A DNA stretch of 6,715 nucleotides, taken from positions 2,457-9,171 of the forward strand of contig DFJD01000103.1 of the NCBI GenBank assembly GCA_002372875.1. Reading direction: 5' to 3'. Positions 5,392-6,715 of the stretch are shown here, in pieces (the stretch's first letter is position 1; every line of letters begins with the position of its first letter). The position numbers were made by a program, and so were the translations under genes. The notes under the pieces are model-generated. The model saw only the letters and a program-made list of their open reading frames with translations, was not told the origin of the DNA and did not search any database. Origin of the DNA: Clostridiales bacterium UBA3680. GTDB taxonomy: Bacteria; Bacillota; Clostridia; Lachnospirales; CAG-274.

Positions 5392-6169
5392 TTTATTGGT
5401 AAAGGAAAAACTGGGTATTTCAAGACAGAAAGCGGTGCAGCTTATAAAAGACGGAAATGTGCTTCTTAACGGAAAAAAAATAAAGCCCGCTTTGGATATT
5501 GTTGACGAAGATGCCTTGTTTATAAACAGCGAAAATGACATTTTAAAATATGTAAGCAGAGGCGGACTTAAGCTTGAAGGGGCGATAGAAAAGTTTTCTG
5601 TGGATGTTAAGGACAGGAACTGTCTTGATATAGGCGCATCTACGGGGGGCTTTACCGATTGTCTTCTTAAGCACGGAGCAAAAACCGTTACCGCCGTTGA
5701 TGTGGGAAGGGAACAGCTGTGTCTTTCACTCAGAGAGGATAAGAGAGTACTCGTTTATGAGGATACCGACATAAGAGGCTTTAAGGTTGCGGAAAAAGAG
5801 CTATACGATGTTATAGTTTGTGATGCGTCGTTTATATCGCTAAAGCTTATACTTTCCGAAATACAAAGGCTTTTAAAGGCAGAGGGTTTTGCGATCTTAC
5901 TTGTAAAGCCGCAATTTGAAGTGGGAAGAGAAAATATAGGCAAAAACGGGATCGTAAAGGATAAAAGAGCTCATATAAGAGCGCTTGAGGAAATAACGGC
6001 CGAAATGGCGGCCTGTTCTCTTTACCCCGAAAAACTGACATTTTCACCTATAACAGGTGGAGATGGCAATATAGAATATTTTATAAAATGTGTGAAAACC
6101 GAGCTATGCGGTAAAACGGATATAACGGCTGCGGTCAAGGCTGCTTTTTCACAGCTTAAGAGGAAATAG
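5381..6169 (+). CDS. tlyA: TlyA family rRNA (cytidine-2'-O)-methyltransferase
   Basis: TlyA proteins use S-adenosylmethionine to 2'-O-methylate cytidines of ribosomal RNA (23S C1920, and in some members also 16S C1409; E. coli numbers); in mycobacteria loss gives capreomycin resistance. The family was once called haemolysin, a name best avoided. The 262 residues comprise an S4 RNA-binding domain (about 1-60: SRQKAVQLIKDGNVLLNGKK at 14-33) and an FtsJ-like domain with the SAM motif DIGASTGGFTD (83-93). The catalytic Lys-Asp-Lys-Glu tetrad is visible as K64 in SRGGLKLE, D148 in CDASFISL, K176 in LVKPQFE and E232 in GNIEYF, matching K69, D154, K182 and E238 of the M. tuberculosis protein. The ATG overlaps the end of dxs by 11 nt and has no clear Shine-Dalgarno sequence, so translation is probably coupled to dxs. 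Whether it modifies one or both rRNAs cannot be read from the sequence. Confidence 0.93.
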   Translation: MRADLLVKEKLGISRQKAVQLIKDGNVLLNGKKIKPALDIVDEDALFINSENDILKYVSRGGLKLEGAIEKFSVDVKDRNCLDIGASTGGFTDCLLKHGAKTVTAVDVGREQLCLSLREDKRVLVYEDTDIRGFKVAEKELYDVIVCDASFISLKLILSEIQRLLKAEGFAILLVKPQFEVGRENIGKNGIVKDKRAHIRALEEITAEMAACSLYPEKLTFSPITGGDGNIEYFIKCVKTELCGKTDITAAVKAAFSQLKRK

Positions 6170-6170
6170 C

Positions 6171-6715
6171 ATGAAGAATATCGGAATAATGACAAACACC
6201 GAAAAGGATCCGGCATTGCGCGAAACATTAAACATAGTAAGATGGGCAAGCGACAGAGGCTGCAATGTGTTTCTTCCCGAAACGATGCAGGGAAGAGTCA
6301 GCGTACCCGTTAAATATTTTTCGGAAGATGAGCTATGCCAAAATGCCGATTTTATTGTGGTGCTCGGCGGAGACGGTACCATATTGAGGGCGGCAAGGTG
6401 TGCAAGCAAATACGGAACTCCCCTTCTCGGAGTTAATTTCGGTACGTTGGGATATCTTGCCGATGTTGAGAAGAACCATGCCATAGATGCCATGGAAACC
6501 GTTTTAAGCGGAAAGCATTCCATTGAGAAAAGAATGATGCTTGAAGCCTATATAAGCGGAAAGGAAGAGGAAAAATATATCTGCTTGAATGAGATGAGCA
6601 TTACAAACTCTGTTTTTTCGAGAATGATAACTCTTTCGGTGACAGTAAATGACAATTATCTCAATACGGTTAAAGCAGACGGTATCATAGTGTCAACTCC
6701 CACAGGCTCAACAGC
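6171..6715 (+). CDS. nadK: NAD kinase (partial, cut by the right edge)
   Basis: NAD kinase phosphorylates NAD to NADP using ATP or polyphosphate and so sets the cell's NADP(H) supply. From the ATG at 6171 the frame is open to the window edge: 181 full codons, about two thirds of the usual 270-300 residues. The diagnostic motifs are present: GGDGT (66-70) in the N-terminal nucleotide-binding domain, GVNFGTLGYLADVE (87-100), LNE (139-141) in the conserved NE/ND motif, and DGIIVSTPTGST (170-181), the NAD-binding loop, at the very end. An AAGAGGA site (6158-6164) lies 6 nt before the ATG, and one base separates it from the tlyA stop. It is on the same strand as all the genes before it and must belong to the operon. 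The break is a window effect, not a pseudogene. In clostridial genomes argR and recN usually follow; that cannot be seen here. Confidence 0.95.
   Translation, partial: MKNIGIMTNTEKDPALRETLNIVRWASDRGCNVFLPETMQGRVSVPVKYFSEDELCQNADFIVVLGGDGTILRAARCASKYGTPLLGVNFGTLGYLADVEKNHAIDAMETVLSGKHSIEKRMMLEAYISGKEEEKYICLNEMSITNSVFSRMITLSVTVNDNYLNTVKADGIIVSTPTGST

Noticed and set aside
5381..6169. Annotating the tlyA product as a haemolysin
   Set aside because: The S4 plus FtsJ architecture with a complete Lys-Asp-Lys-Glu tetrad indicates an rRNA 2'-O-methyltransferase; nothing supports a toxin.
314..6715. A search for mobile elements, CRISPR arrays, defence genes or an undescribed system in the operon
   Set aside because: All eight genes belong to recognised families on one strand with near-zero spacing and similar codon use, leaving no space for inserted elements.

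Overview
The window suggests a moderately AT-rich Gram-positive bacterium of the Clostridia (Bacillota). Arg is often AGA and Ile often ATA, most starts have GAGG/AAGAGGA-type Shine-Dalgarno sites, and the gene order matches the housekeeping cluster of that class. In that cluster nusB, xseA, xseB, ispA, dxs, tlyA and nadK lie in a row, usually followed by argR and recN, which would be beyond the right edge here. Bacillus has folD between nusB and xseA; here nusB runs straight into xseA. I cannot name a genus.

Layout. Positions 1-313 hold no convincing gene. At the left edge (1-39) is a GC-rich hairpin, perhaps one arm of a dispersed repeat or the terminator of an unseen gene. A rho-independent terminator follows at 164-194. 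A strong extended -10 promoter lies at 250-277, with its -35 region inside a perfect 16-bp palindrome (245-260). Positions 314-6715 are one packed, single-strand operon of eight genes: nusB, xseA, xseB, an IspA-type prenyltransferase gene, a DUF212 (divergent PAP2) membrane protein gene, dxs, tlyA, and a nadK cut by the right edge. No gap inside the operon exceeds 19 bases and four junctions overlap or nearly touch, so one promoter probably drives all of it, with translational coupling between genes.

How the genes work together. There are three themes. The first is RNA and ribosome function: NusB in antitermination of rRNA transcription, and TlyA in rRNA 2'-O-methylation. The second is DNA repair: both subunits of exonuclease VII. 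The third is isoprenoid and cofactor supply: Dxs opens the MEP pathway, the IspA-type enzyme condenses the C5 units into an allylic diphosphate, and NadK makes the NADP(H) used by reductive biosynthesis, including the MEP pathway. The DUF212 protein sits between the two isoprenoid genes and has no firm function; a role on a prenyl phosphate is a reasonable guess from position only.

I find no phage, insertion sequence, CRISPR array, tRNA or rRNA, and no clearly novel system. The points most worth a second look are the Ala in place of the usual aromatic residue before the first Asp-rich motif of the IspA-type enzyme, the DUF212 gene in an isoprenoid setting, the palindrome over the -35 region, and a changed AEQH motif in Dxs.
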